Of a stretch of 15,557 bases of DNA, positions 6,942 through 14,560 are shown piece after piece (the stretch's first letter is position 1; the number at the start of each line of letters is the position of its first letter). This DNA comes from Roseiflexaceae bacterium (GTDB lineage: Bacteria > Chloroflexota > Chloroflexia > Chloroflexales > Roseiflexaceae), in the NCBI GenBank assembly GCA_947462525.1, contig CANHPK010000006.1, forward strand, positions 1 to 15,557, written 5' to 3'. A program made the position numbers and the translations under genes. The notes beneath the pieces were generated by a model. It worked only from the letters and a program-made list of their open reading frames with translations, did not search any database and was not told the origin of the DNA.

Positions 6942-6947
6942 TATAAT
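6942..6947 (+). promoter_or_regulatory. candidate -10 box of purK
   Basis: TATAAT, a perfect -10 consensus, 28 nt before the purK ATG, in the 77-bp divergent interval between the glycoside hydrolase and purK. No convincing -35 hexamer lies 16-18 nt upstream. The purK ribosome-binding site is GGAGG at about 6966-6970. Confidence 0.45.
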
Positions 6948-6975
6948 ACCGTCAAACGGCGCACAGGAGGCTACG

Positions 6976-8094
6976 ATGACCGCACGACCAGTCTTGGGAA
7001 TTTTGGGCGGTGGTCAATTGGCCCAAATGATGGCACTCGAAGCCATCCCGTTGGGGATCCAATGCCATATCTACGACCCTGACCCGGTCGCCCCAGCTCG
7101 CCTCTGTGCAATCCATCATTGTGCTGCATATGACGACACATCCGCCTTGTTGCGATTTGCCGCGGCAGTAGACGTCATCACCTACGAATTCGAAAACATA
7201 CCCCTGTCGTGCGTCACGTTCCTCAATACACACAAGCCCATCATGCCCGGTATCACCGCATTGCAGATGTGCCAAGACCGCCTCACCGAAAAAACATTTG
7301 CCCGCTCGCTGGGGTTTGCAACTGCGCCGTTCGTCGATCTCGTGCCTACGCTGTCGAGCAGCGACGCACTACGGACCGTCGGCGCACCGGCTATCCTCAA
7401 AACGCGGCGCATGGGATATGACGGCAAAGGCCAACAAACCATCCAAAATGCAGAAGAACTCGATCGCGCGCGTGCCGCATACGGGACACACGAGCTCATC
7501 CTCGAGGGAATGGTGCACTTTCTCCATGAAGTGTCGATCATCACCGCACGGGCACAGGATGGAACGACCGTCCGGTACCCACTGATTCAAAACACCCACC
7601 GACAGGGAATTCTGCGCACTTCTCTTGCACCCGCGCCATGCCGGACAATCGAACTCGAGGCTCTGGCCGATCAGATTGCCTCCACCGTACTCGACGCATT
7701 AGGCTATGTGGGGGTATTGACTATCGAATGCTTTGTCGTCGATGCACCGGGGGGGAGCACCCTCGTTATCAACGAATTTGCCCCACGCGTCCATAATTCG
7801 GGACATTGGAGCATTGAAGGCGCAACGACATCGCAGTTTGCGTACCATGTCCGTGCAGTAATGGGGCTCCGTATCGATCCTCCAGAGCTCCGTGGCTACA
7901 GCGCCCTCTGTAATCTCATAGGTGATGAACCGGCACACAGCGACATCCCCGTGGGCGTGTCTATACATCGCTACCACAAGACTCCACGGCCGGGGCGTAA
8001 GGTAGGGCATCTCACCATCACGACGACTGACCACACGGCCCTTCAACATTCTATCGAAGTCTGTAACCAACTCATCGGGGTCCGTATCACTTGA
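6976..8094 (+). CDS. purK: N5-carboxyaminoimidazole ribonucleotide synthase PurK
   Basis: ATP-grasp enzyme of de novo purine synthesis that converts AIR, ATP and bicarbonate into N5-CAIR, which PurE then rearranges. The 372-aa product has the family features in order: LGILGGGQLAQMM (7-19), TYEFENIP (69-76), DRLTEKTFARSLG (101-113), AILKTRRMGYDGKGQ (139-153), LILEGMV (174-180), then IECFVV (250-255) and INEFAPRVHNSGHW (265-278), the ATP-grasp metal and substrate region. The ATG at 6976 has AGGAGG 6 nt upstream. The frame is open upstream to 6604, but that part is antisense to the glycoside hydrolase. No purE lies beside it in the window, so its partner must be elsewhere. The gene appears monocistronic, with an AT-rich stretch behind it. 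Confidence 0.96.
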   Translation: MTARPVLGILGGGQLAQMMALEAIPLGIQCHIYDPDPVAPARLCAIHHCAAYDDTSALLRFAAAVDVITYEFENIPLSCVTFLNTHKPIMPGITALQMCQDRLTEKTFARSLGFATAPFVDLVPTLSSSDALRTVGAPAILKTRRMGYDGKGQQTIQNAEELDRARAAYGTHELILEGMVHFLHEVSIITARAQDGTTVRYPLIQNTHRQGILRTSLAPAPCRTIELEALADQIASTVLDALGYVGVLTIECFVVDAPGGSTLVINEFAPRVHNSGHWSIEGATTSQFAYHVRAVMGLRIDPPELRGYSALCNLIGDEPAHSDIPVGVSIHRYHKTPRPGRKVGHLTITTTDHTALQHSIEVCNQLIGVRIT

Positions 8095-8493
8095 ATGCAT
8101 ACCGCATCATTTATGTATTGTAGTAATTGCTGTATTTTGCTTCATTATATTTCATTTACTTTTCAGAATATTGTAGATATAGAATTCATTTTTTCCGCTA
8201 CGGTATAGCATCTTGCGTGCTGATTGGAAATCAGAATTCTCCTTTTTTAAGACAAACAGGCAGAGATTGCAGGCAATGAAAATATATATAATTCATCAGT
8301 ATCATCTCAATTTTCACGATTCTTCTTTACCATAATTGATTCAATGCTTCGTTGTGAAATATGCTCTTCACTCCGCGATTTTTATCTCTGATAAAGAGAA
8401 ATATACCTCTGTACACAACATCAAAAATTGGTATATACTTCATACCATCATATACATAATGATAGCTTTCACCGGTTAGTCTGGGAGGGGACT
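8095..8493. other. AT-rich intergenic region with several short dyads
   Basis: About 400 bp with no convincing gene on either strand. It is clearly more AT-rich than the flanking coding sequence (runs such as AAAATATATATAATTC). It contains short perfect inverted repeats: CTGATT/AATCAG at 8220-8225 and 8229-8234, and TTTATC/GATAAA at 8381-8386 and 8390-8395. Near its right end is a candidate promoter for the oxidoreductase gene. No strong GC-rich terminator follows purK. No tRNA cloverleaf or CRISPR-like structure is visible. Confidence 0.7.
8428..8456 (+). promoter_or_regulatory. candidate promoter of the aldehyde:ferredoxin oxidoreductase gene, overlapped by dyads
   Basis: TTGGTA (8428-8433) and TATACA (8451-8456), 17 bp apart, fit a sigma70-type promoter moderately. 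Two nested inverted repeats occupy it: GTATAT (8431-8436) with ATATAC (8450-8455), and GGTAT (8430-8434) with ATACC (8442-8446). A regulator could bind there. The expected transcript would have a leader of about 30 nt containing the GGGAGGGG ribosome-binding site (8483-8490). Confidence 0.4.
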
Positions 8494-11313
8494 ATGGCGT
8501 TCGGATTTCACGGCGCTGTGTTGCACGTTGATCTCACCACCCAAACAACACGCATCGAATACCCAGAAGATAACTTCTACCGCATATATGGCGGTGGCGG
8601 ATTGTTTGGCACCTATTTTCTCCTCAAACACACTCCAGCCAAGATCGACCCACTCTCAGCAGAGAACATTCTGGTATTCAGCAACAGTGTGGTAGCCGGC
8701 TACCCGGGAGCAGGGTTGGTACGCTATGTAGTGACGACCAAATCCCCACTGAGCTACGGGATCGGCGAGACGCGCTCGGAGGGTCCGTGGGCAGTGTCGC
8801 TCAAGAAGTCGGGATTTGATGCGATTATTGTGCATGGTCGTGCCGAGCGCCCTGTCAGCCTGGTTATCGAGGACGGGGTGCCACGCCTTGTCGATGCATC
8901 ACCCCTCTGGGGCAAAACCGTCGGAGAGACCACTGATTCGATCGCCCAAGAGTATGATCGAGCCACCGACGTCGCGACGATTGGACCTGCCGGCGAAAAC
9001 CTCGTCCGCTATGCAAGCATTGTCAGCAGTCGGACGCATCAAGCCCAACGCCACGGTGTCGGTGCAGTTATGGGCTCGAAGCATCTCAAAGCGATTATTC
9101 TCATCGGCGGCACACTGCCTCCGGTAGCCAATCCCGACAAAATGGCAGCAGTAAATGCCCGCTTCGCGGCAGACATGAAGAAAAACACCCTTTCCATGTG
9201 GCAAAAGGATTTGCCCGGCTTTGCAGTGTGGGTACACACGCATGGCCTCGATGCTGCCCTCAACACCGAGAATTACCGTACTGCATCGTTTGAGTACCTT
9301 GACAATTACAAGGCCTCGACCTGGATGCCGTACTTTCAGTCCACTGCAAAATGCCCCGGATGCCCCAACGACTGTATCAAGGTCTATCACAATCACGATG
9401 CCGACCTCGATATGCGAGCGGGTGGGATGCACCAAGAAATCAGCGGCACCATGGGGCCGAACATCGGTACCCAACACCCGCGCGCCGTCATGCGCTATAA
9501 CAATCTGTGTAATCAGTACGGCTTGGACCCCGTTTCGTTAGGATTCACGCTTTCATTTGCCATGGAAGCAAACGAACGCGGCCTCATTCCCAAGCACTTC
9601 TTAGAAGGTGCGAGCCTCCGCTTCGGCAATACCGAAACCACGTTGCAAATGGTTGAGCAGATCATCAAGCGCACCGGCTTTGGTGACACGTTGGCCGAAG
9701 GTTCCTTCCGTGCAGCAGCCAAAATCGGCAACGGCACCGAGCGCTACGCGATGCATGTCAAAGGGGTAGAGCTCGTTCCCTTTGAACCACGCAGTCAGAG
9801 CAATTTGGCGCTTGGGTATGCGACAGCTCCGATTGGGCCACGCTACGACATTTGTGAACACGATTGGGATTTCGACACACGTGTAGGCTGGGATCACTCC
9901 CTCGATTATGCCCGCACCCTCGGTATTGTCGAACGCATCCCGATGGAGTACCTCGGCCCCAAGAAAGTCCGCAACTACAAGGCGCTGCATACCCTGTGGT
10001 CCGCCGCAGACGCTCTCGCCTTTTGTATCTTTGCCATTGCGCCGACCCGCGCGTTGAGCCTGCAAATGATGACCGACATGCTCGCGGCCGTTACCGGGTG
10101 GGAGACATCATCACACGAGCTCCTCCGCTTCGGTGAACGACGTACCCACCTTATGCAACTCTATAATCGGCGTGAAGGTATCGACGCTGCCGCAGACACA
10201 CTTCCTGCGCGATTCTTCGAAGAACCAATCGACACCGGCGATAAAGCCGGCGTGCTGCTCGACAAAGTAGCTTTTGATGCCGAAATTGCACTCTACTACG
10301 AAATGATGGGCTGGGACGAAGCGGGTATCCCGCGTATCGCAACCCTATACGAACATCACCTCGAATGGGCGATCGACCAGCTGCCAATCGCAGCGCCGAA
10401 GTCGCCCATGCGTACACAACCAACGGCAGTCATCGAACCGGCCGCAATCGTTGAACCGGCACCAGTCGTCGAACCCGCCGCTGTTGTCGAACCCGCCGCT
10501 GTCGTCGAACCCGCCGCTGTCGTCGAACCCGCCGCTGTCGTCGAACCCGCCGCTGTCGTCGAACCCGCCGCTGTTGTCGAACCCGCCGCTGTTGTCGAAC
10601 CCGCCGCTGTCGTCGAACCCGCCGCTATCGTCGAACCCGCCGTTGTTGTCGAACCCACCGCTGTTATCGAACCGTCACCAGTCGTCGAACCCGCCGCTGT
10701 TGTCGAACTGGCACCAGTCGTCGAACCGGTAGCGAACAACGTACTGCGGCCACGCAAACCGCGTGGGAACGCCACCCCCATCACTTCTGCACTGCTCGAA
10801 TCATTATTAACAACCCCACAGCCAGAAGTCGATGCGTCGATTGCTTCATCCAACGCGATCGAGCTCGGTGTGGTTGCTCCTTCCGTCAGTGCTGATGAGG
10901 CGCCAACAGGACAACTCAGCCCTGAACTCCACGACGCACATTTGTCGGCAATCCAGGCAAAGACGCGGAGTGAAGCAGATTTGAACGCATCGGGCGAAAA
11001 CGCCACCGACGAAGACATCGCTGCGGCTTCATTGCATGCGGACAATCACGATACCCCGCAGCCACAAACACGGTTACCTGCTCCCGCAGTTAAACCGTAC
11101 GTGCCGAAGCCAACGCTTGCAGGCGCTATCCTCCAGCCACAGCCAAATCCCGAAGACTTCGTCTTCCCACCACCACCAACGCCGCCACCGACCCCAGAAG
11201 TCGAGCCCAAACCAGCGACACGCACCACCATTGCAAAGCGGCTCAGCATTCAGGAATTACTCAACGCAGAGATGCCGCACCCAACGTCGCCGCAGCCACC
11301 GGAAGAGAAGTAG
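8494..11313 (+). CDS. aldehyde:ferredoxin oxidoreductase (tungsten/molybdopterin) with long repeat-rich C-terminal tail
   Basis: AOR-family enzyme, expected to oxidise aldehydes to acids with ferredoxin as acceptor, using a bis-pterin tungsten (or molybdenum) cofactor and a [4Fe-4S] cluster. The ATG at 8494 follows GGGAGGGG; a TTG at 8428 in the same frame is rejected. The N-terminal pterin-binding domain spans about residues 5-210 (YGGGGLFGTYFLLK, TIGPAGENLVRYASI, HGVGAVMGSKHLKAI). The C-terminal catalytic domains run to about 620. Cluster ligands are Cys287, Cys290 and Cys294 (CPGCPNDC) and Cys511 (DALAFC), matching the spacing in the archaeal enzyme. The family norm is about 600-620 aa; this protein has 939. 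Residues 646-747 are 17 hexapeptides of VVEPAA type. The rest is Pro/Ala/acidic, apparently disordered, with two short amphipathic stretches (TPITSALLESLL at 761-772, IAKRLSIQELLNAEM at 913-927). No signal peptide is visible. Confidence 0.93.
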   Translation: MAFGFHGAVLHVDLTTQTTRIEYPEDNFYRIYGGGGLFGTYFLLKHTPAKIDPLSAENILVFSNSVVAGYPGAGLVRYVVTTKSPLSYGIGETRSEGPWAVSLKKSGFDAIIVHGRAERPVSLVIEDGVPRLVDASPLWGKTVGETTDSIAQEYDRATDVATIGPAGENLVRYASIVSSRTHQAQRHGVGAVMGSKHLKAIILIGGTLPPVANPDKMAAVNARFAADMKKNTLSMWQKDLPGFAVWVHTHGLDAALNTENYRTASFEYLDNYKASTWMPYFQSTAKCPGCPNDCIKVYHNHDADLDMRAGGMHQEISGTMGPNIGTQHPRAVMRYNNLCNQYGLDPVSLGFTLSFAMEANERGLIPKHFLEGASLRFGNTETTLQMVEQIIKRTGFGDTLAEGSFRAAAKIGNGTERYAMHVKGVELVPFEPRSQSNLALGYATAPIGPRYDICEHDWDFDTRVGWDHSLDYARTLGIVERIPMEYLGPKKVRNYKALHTLWSAADALAFCIFAIAPTRALSLQMMTDMLAAVTGWETSSHELLRFGERRTHLMQLYNRREGIDAAADTLPARFFEEPIDTGDKAGVLLDKVAFDAEIALYYEMMGWDEAGIPRIATLYEHHLEWAIDQLPIAAPKSPMRTQPTAVIEPAAIVEPAPVVEPAAVVEPAAVVEPAAVVEPAAVVEPAAVVEPAAVVEPAAVVEPAAVVEPAAIVEPAVVVEPTAVIEPSPVVEPAAVVELAPVVEPVANNVLRPRKPRGNATPITSALLESLLTTPQPEVDASIASSNAIELGVVAPSVSADEAPTGQLSPELHDAHLSAIQAKTRSEADLNASGENATDEDIAAASLHADNHDTPQPQTRLPAPAVKPYVPKPTLAGAILQPQPNPEDFVFPPPPTPPPTPEVEPKPATRTTIAKRLSIQELLNAEMPHPTSPQPPEEK
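10429..10734 (+). repeat. 18-bp tandem repeat (17 units) inside the oxidoreductase gene
   Basis: Seventeen in-frame 18-bp units. Nine consecutive units (10465-10626) encode identical VVEPAA and differ only by GTC or GTT in the first codon. The outer units are more diverged (VIEPAA, IVEPAP, IVEPAV, VVEPTA, VIEPSP, VVELAP, VVEPVA). Near-identity of the central units indicates recent amplification by slippage or unequal crossover. Because the unit is a multiple of 3, copy-number change keeps the reading frame. Confidence 0.97.
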
Positions 11314-11316
11314 GAC

Positions 11317-11325
11317 TGATACAAT
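11317..11325 (+). promoter_or_regulatory. possible extended -10 promoter before the fuconate dehydratase-like gene
   Basis: TGATACAAT, an extended -10 (TGnTACAAT), lies 4 nt after the oxidoreductase stop and about 30 nt before the next ATG (11355). No -35 is evident. The purine block AGGAG at 11326-11330 is too far (about 24 nt) from that ATG to act as a normal ribosome-binding site. Confidence 0.3.
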
Positions 11326-11354
11326 AGGAGATATTCACCCTACCGAGTATCAGT

Positions 11355-12587
11355 ATGACAACAATACGGGCTATCCGGAGCATAGACTGCGTGTACCCAC
11401 TCGCTCCTGGCGAAGGTGCAGACGCTGTCCACACACAACCTGACTATGCCTATGCGGTATGCCTCCTCGAAACCGACACACCCCTGCGTGGTGTCGGTTT
11501 TGCTTTTACACTCGGCGGTGGAAACAAGCTTGTCTGCGCCGCTATCGACGCACTCGCTGACATACTCATCGGCAAAGAAATCGAGGAACTGATGGCTTCG
11601 TACGGGGCAATCTCGTACGCCATTGCCAACCATCACCAGTACCGGTGGCTCGGACCACACAAAGGCGTCGTTCACCTCGCACTCGCTGCGATAACCAATG
11701 CATGCTTTGACCTGTGGGCAAAGCACCGTGGTGTCCCGTTGTGGAAACTCCTCCTAGACCTGTCACCAACGGCACTTATTGCAACACTCGATATGAGCCA
11801 TTTGCACGATGTGTTGAGCCCGACAGACGCCCAGACAATCCTCACCACCGCTCACACAAGTCGCGCAGAACGCATCGATGTGTTAGACCGTGGCTACCCC
11901 GGGTACGACACATCGGTTGGTTGGTTCCACTACAACGAGACACAGGTCCGCGAAAACGCAAAGCGCTCACGGGAGGCTGGCTTCGGTGCAGTCAAACTCA
12001 AAGTGGGGGCACGCGACCCGCTGTACGATTTGCGCCGTGCTGCTGCGGTCCGCGAAGAACTCGGGCCGGCAGCAACGCTCATGCTCGATGCCAATCAACA
12101 ATGGAGCCTCGAACAAGCACTGTCGATGTGCGCACAGTTTGTCGATATTAACCCTTTTTGGGTCGAAGAGCCGACACATCCTGACGACATCGTTGCCCAC
12201 CAACGGATAGCCCGGGAGATATCGCCTCTGCGTGTCGCAGCAGGTGAGCACCTACCGAATGCCATCGTATTCAAAAATTACCTACAAATGAACGCGTGTC
12301 ATTATGTCCAAGCAGATTGTGTACGAGTAGGCGGCGTCAGTGAGTTTTTGACGATCAGCTTGCTCGCACGGCACTTCGGCCTGCCCATTGCACCGCATGT
12401 CGGTGATATGGGTCAAGTGCATCAACACTTAGTCTTGTTTAATCACATTGGGATGGGTCATGAACGGCTCTTTCTCGAGTATATCCCCCATCTGAGGCAC
12501 CATTTTGCGCACCCTGCCATCGTGCAAGACGGCGTTTATCGCACCCCACAAGAAGCAGGCAGTTGCAGTGATCTCATCGGTATCTGA
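11355..12587 (+). CDS. enolase-superfamily dehydratase, L-fuconate dehydratase-like
   Basis: Predicted sugar-acid dehydratase of 410 aa in the mandelate racemase group of the enolase superfamily. It most resembles L-fuconate dehydratase (L-fuconate to 2-keto-3-deoxy-L-fuconate) by its N-terminal signatures DYAYAVCLLETD, GFAFTLGGGN and RWLGPHKGVVH. The catalytic lysine motif is KLK at residues 214-216. The Mg2+ ligands fit Asp245 (LDANQQW), Glu271 (WVEEPT) and Glu298 (AAGEH), and the catalytic base His348 is in APHVGDMG. These spacings match the characterised Xanthomonas enzyme closely. The active-site segment after His348 (DMGQVHQHLVLF) differs from the GGVGLCELVQHL version I remember for that enzyme, so another acid sugar cannot be excluded. 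It begins 41 nt after the oxidoreductase gene, with no strong ribosome-binding site at the chosen ATG. Confidence 0.85.
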   Translation: MTTIRAIRSIDCVYPLAPGEGADAVHTQPDYAYAVCLLETDTPLRGVGFAFTLGGGNKLVCAAIDALADILIGKEIEELMASYGAISYAIANHHQYRWLGPHKGVVHLALAAITNACFDLWAKHRGVPLWKLLLDLSPTALIATLDMSHLHDVLSPTDAQTILTTAHTSRAERIDVLDRGYPGYDTSVGWFHYNETQVRENAKRSREAGFGAVKLKVGARDPLYDLRRAAAVREELGPAATLMLDANQQWSLEQALSMCAQFVDINPFWVEEPTHPDDIVAHQRIAREISPLRVAAGEHLPNAIVFKNYLQMNACHYVQADCVRVGGVSEFLTISLLARHFGLPIAPHVGDMGQVHQHLVLFNHIGMGHERLFLEYIPHLRHHFAHPAIVQDGVYRTPQEAGSCSDLIGI

Positions 12588-12625
12588 CGAGATTTAACGA
12601 AAATCTTGCACCATTGCGAGAGGGA

Positions 12626-12641
12626 CCGTATTACTATACGG
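12626..12641 (+). promoter_or_regulatory. perfect dyad in the htpG upstream region
   Basis: CCGTAT, TACT, ATACGG: a 6-bp perfect inverted repeat with a 4-nt centre, 26 nt before the htpG start. It could be an operator or a small leader hairpin. It overlaps the only plausible -10-like sequences (TATTAC, TACTAT). The classical CIRCE heat-shock operator is not present. Confidence 0.35.
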
Positions 12642-12667
12642 AAAAGCCTTGCTCATAGGAGGATGTT

Positions 12668-14503
12668 GTGTCTCAAGACAATGCTGTTCCGTTCCGTGCC
12701 GAAATGCGTCAATTACTCCACATTCTGACGCATTCGTTGTACTCTGACCGCGAAATCTTCTTGCGTGAATTACTATCCAATGCCGCAGATGCCATCAACC
12801 GCGTACGCTTCGTCCAACTCACCAACGCCGATGTGCGCAACCCAGATCTCGAGCCAGCCATATCGATCCAGATAGACGCAGATGCAAATACGATTACCAT
12901 CAGCGATACCGGCTCGGGGATGACCCGCGACGAACTCGCCGAGAATCTGGGCACCATCGCCAAGTCCGGTACAAAAGCTATGCTCGAGTCGCTCGATGCA
13001 GGCCAACGCGGCGATCTCGTCGGTCAGTTCGGCGTGGGATTCTACTCTGCGTTCGTCGTTGCAGACCGGGTAACGGTCCTTTCGCAGTCGTATCTGCCAG
13101 AAGCCGAAGCAGCCGAATGGGAATGTGATGGCAATGACACATTCGTTATTCGTGCCGCAGACCGCGCCGAGCGAGGCACAACCATCACGCTCCATCTGAA
13201 AGAAGATGCCAAAGAATTCGCCAGCGAATGGAAGCTCAAGCAGATTATCCAAAAGCACTCCCGCTACATCCCCGTTCCGATCATGATGGGCGACGACGTC
13301 GTCAATGACACCCAAGCGCTTTGGCGAGTCGCACCACGTACCGTTGAAGCAAGCCAATACACTGATTTTTATCAGCAGTTGACCTACGAGATGGACGAAC
13401 CGCTCGCGACCGTGCATCTTTCAACAGACGCACCAATCGACCTGCACGCGCTCCTCTTTATCCCCGCCAAACGCGAACGCGGGATGATCGAACGTCGCAT
13501 CGAAGGGAACATCGCACTCTACAGCCGCCGCGTCCTCATCCAGGCCGAGACCAAAGAAGCACTCCCGAGCTGGCTACGCTTCATGGAGGGTGTTGTCGAC
13601 AGCGAGGATTTGCCGCTCAATGTGTCACGCGAGATGGTCCAGGGTTCTGCGACCATGGCCCGCATCAAAAAGACCCTCACCAGTCGGGTCATCAAAGAAA
13701 TCAATGACATGGCGGGGGCCGATGCCGACAAGTTTGCGGCATTCTGGAACGAATTCGGTATCTTTTTCAAAGAAGGGATCGCAGTAGATCCGTCTGCCAA
13801 AGACGAAATTTTGCCACTGTTGCGCTTCCACACAAGCACAGATGACGCGTTGAGCACACTCGATGCCTACATCACCCGTATGAAACCCGATCAGACCGAA
13901 ATCTACTACGTGCATGCGAACGACCTCGCCAGCGCAAAACAGAGCCCACATCTCGATGCGGTGCATGCACGTGGCATCGAAGCGTTGCTCCTGACCGATA
14001 TGGTCGACCCGTTCATGATGCAACACGTCCGGGAGGTCCAAGGCAAAAAATTGCGGAACCTCGACGACCCGGATGTCGTGCTGCCCGGTGAAGACGCCGC
14101 CCAGACCAGCACCATGGATGATGCCCAATTGCTCGCTGTTGTCGAAGGCTTCAAACACGTCCTCGGCAGCCGGATTGAAGGCGTCCAAGCATCACAAGTC
14201 CTGCGCAACCATCCGCTGCGGCTGGTCGCCACGGCCAATAGCGATATGGAGCGGATGCGACGCATGATTGAACGCGACACAAGTGCCCCTGCCCGCAAAG
14301 TCGAGTTCAACCAGGCACACCCCATCATCACCGGCGTCGCAAGCCGGTTGGCGCATAATCCCAACGATGCAATCGCAGCAGCAGTCATTGAACAGCTGTA
14401 TGCCAGTGCACAGTTGCTGGATGGTAGTGCGCTCGACCCCGCCGCTATGGTGAAACGGCTCGAGACACTCATGCAAGCTGCGGTCTCGGCTCCCCTCGAG
14501 TAA
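12668..14503 (+). CDS. htpG: chaperone HtpG (bacterial Hsp90)
   Basis: ATP-dependent cytosolic chaperone of 611 aa, a standard bacterial length. The GHKL nucleotide-binding domain shows LLSNAADAINRVRF, DTGSGMTRDELAENLGTIAKSG and LVGQFGVGFYSAF, then RGTTITLHLK. The middle domain contains LFIPAKRERG, the catalytic-loop region LYSRRVLI and VVDSEDLPLNVSREM, and the C-terminal dimerisation region ends near RLETLMQAA. Initiation is at GTG 12668, with AGGAGG (12657-12662) 5 nt upstream. It is likely transcribed from its own promoter in the 80-bp gap, and it ends at the strong terminator at 14515-14549. Confidence 0.97.
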   Translation: MSQDNAVPFRAEMRQLLHILTHSLYSDREIFLRELLSNAADAINRVRFVQLTNADVRNPDLEPAISIQIDADANTITISDTGSGMTRDELAENLGTIAKSGTKAMLESLDAGQRGDLVGQFGVGFYSAFVVADRVTVLSQSYLPEAEAAEWECDGNDTFVIRAADRAERGTTITLHLKEDAKEFASEWKLKQIIQKHSRYIPVPIMMGDDVVNDTQALWRVAPRTVEASQYTDFYQQLTYEMDEPLATVHLSTDAPIDLHALLFIPAKRERGMIERRIEGNIALYSRRVLIQAETKEALPSWLRFMEGVVDSEDLPLNVSREMVQGSATMARIKKTLTSRVIKEINDMAGADADKFAAFWNEFGIFFKEGIAVDPSAKDEILPLLRFHTSTDDALSTLDAYITRMKPDQTEIYYVHANDLASAKQSPHLDAVHARGIEALLLTDMVDPFMMQHVREVQGKKLRNLDDPDVVLPGEDAAQTSTMDDAQLLAVVEGFKHVLGSRIEGVQASQVLRNHPLRLVATANSDMERMRRMIERDTSAPARKVEFNQAHPIITGVASRLAHNPNDAIAAAVIEQLYASAQLLDGSALDPAAMVKRLETLMQAAVSAPLE

Positions 14504-14514
14504 CCATCACACAC

Positions 14515-14549
14515 AAAACCCCCGCAGAGCGATGCTCTGCGGGGGTTTT
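14515..14549. terminator. bidirectional intrinsic terminator between htpG and pstB
   Basis: A perfect 16-bp stem (AAAACCCCCGCAGAGC at 14515-14530, complement at 14534-14549) with a GAT loop. The stem is GC-rich and flanked by A on one side and T on the other, so each strand ends with a U-run. It lies between the two convergent stops (htpG at 14503, pstB at 14561) and should end both transcripts. Confidence 0.95.
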
Positions 14550-14560
14550 CGTCTTATTAC

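Noticed and set aside
8095..8493. tRNA or small RNA gene in the AT-rich gap
   Set aside because: No cloverleaf, no conserved T-loop sequence and no GC-rich structure; only short dyads.
10451..10732. Alternative + strand frame encoding LLSNPP/LSSNPP repeats
   Set aside because: Shadow of the same tandem repeat in another frame; no ribosome-binding site and no sequence outside the repeat.
10356..11045. Long open frame on the - strand (229 codons, Thr/Ala/Gly/Ser-rich) opposite the oxidoreductase repeats
   Set aside because: It is a by-product of the 18-bp repeat, which keeps all frames open. The peptide is pure low complexity, and the + strand frame has clear family homology.
12590..12606. 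Hairpin AGATTT/AAATCT after the dehydratase stop as a terminator
   Set aside because: Only 6 AT-rich pairs and no following U-run; too weak to call.
12588..12667. CIRCE (HrcA) operator before htpG
   Set aside because: The TTAGCACTC/GAGTGCTAA arms are not present; only an unrelated 6-bp dyad is seen.
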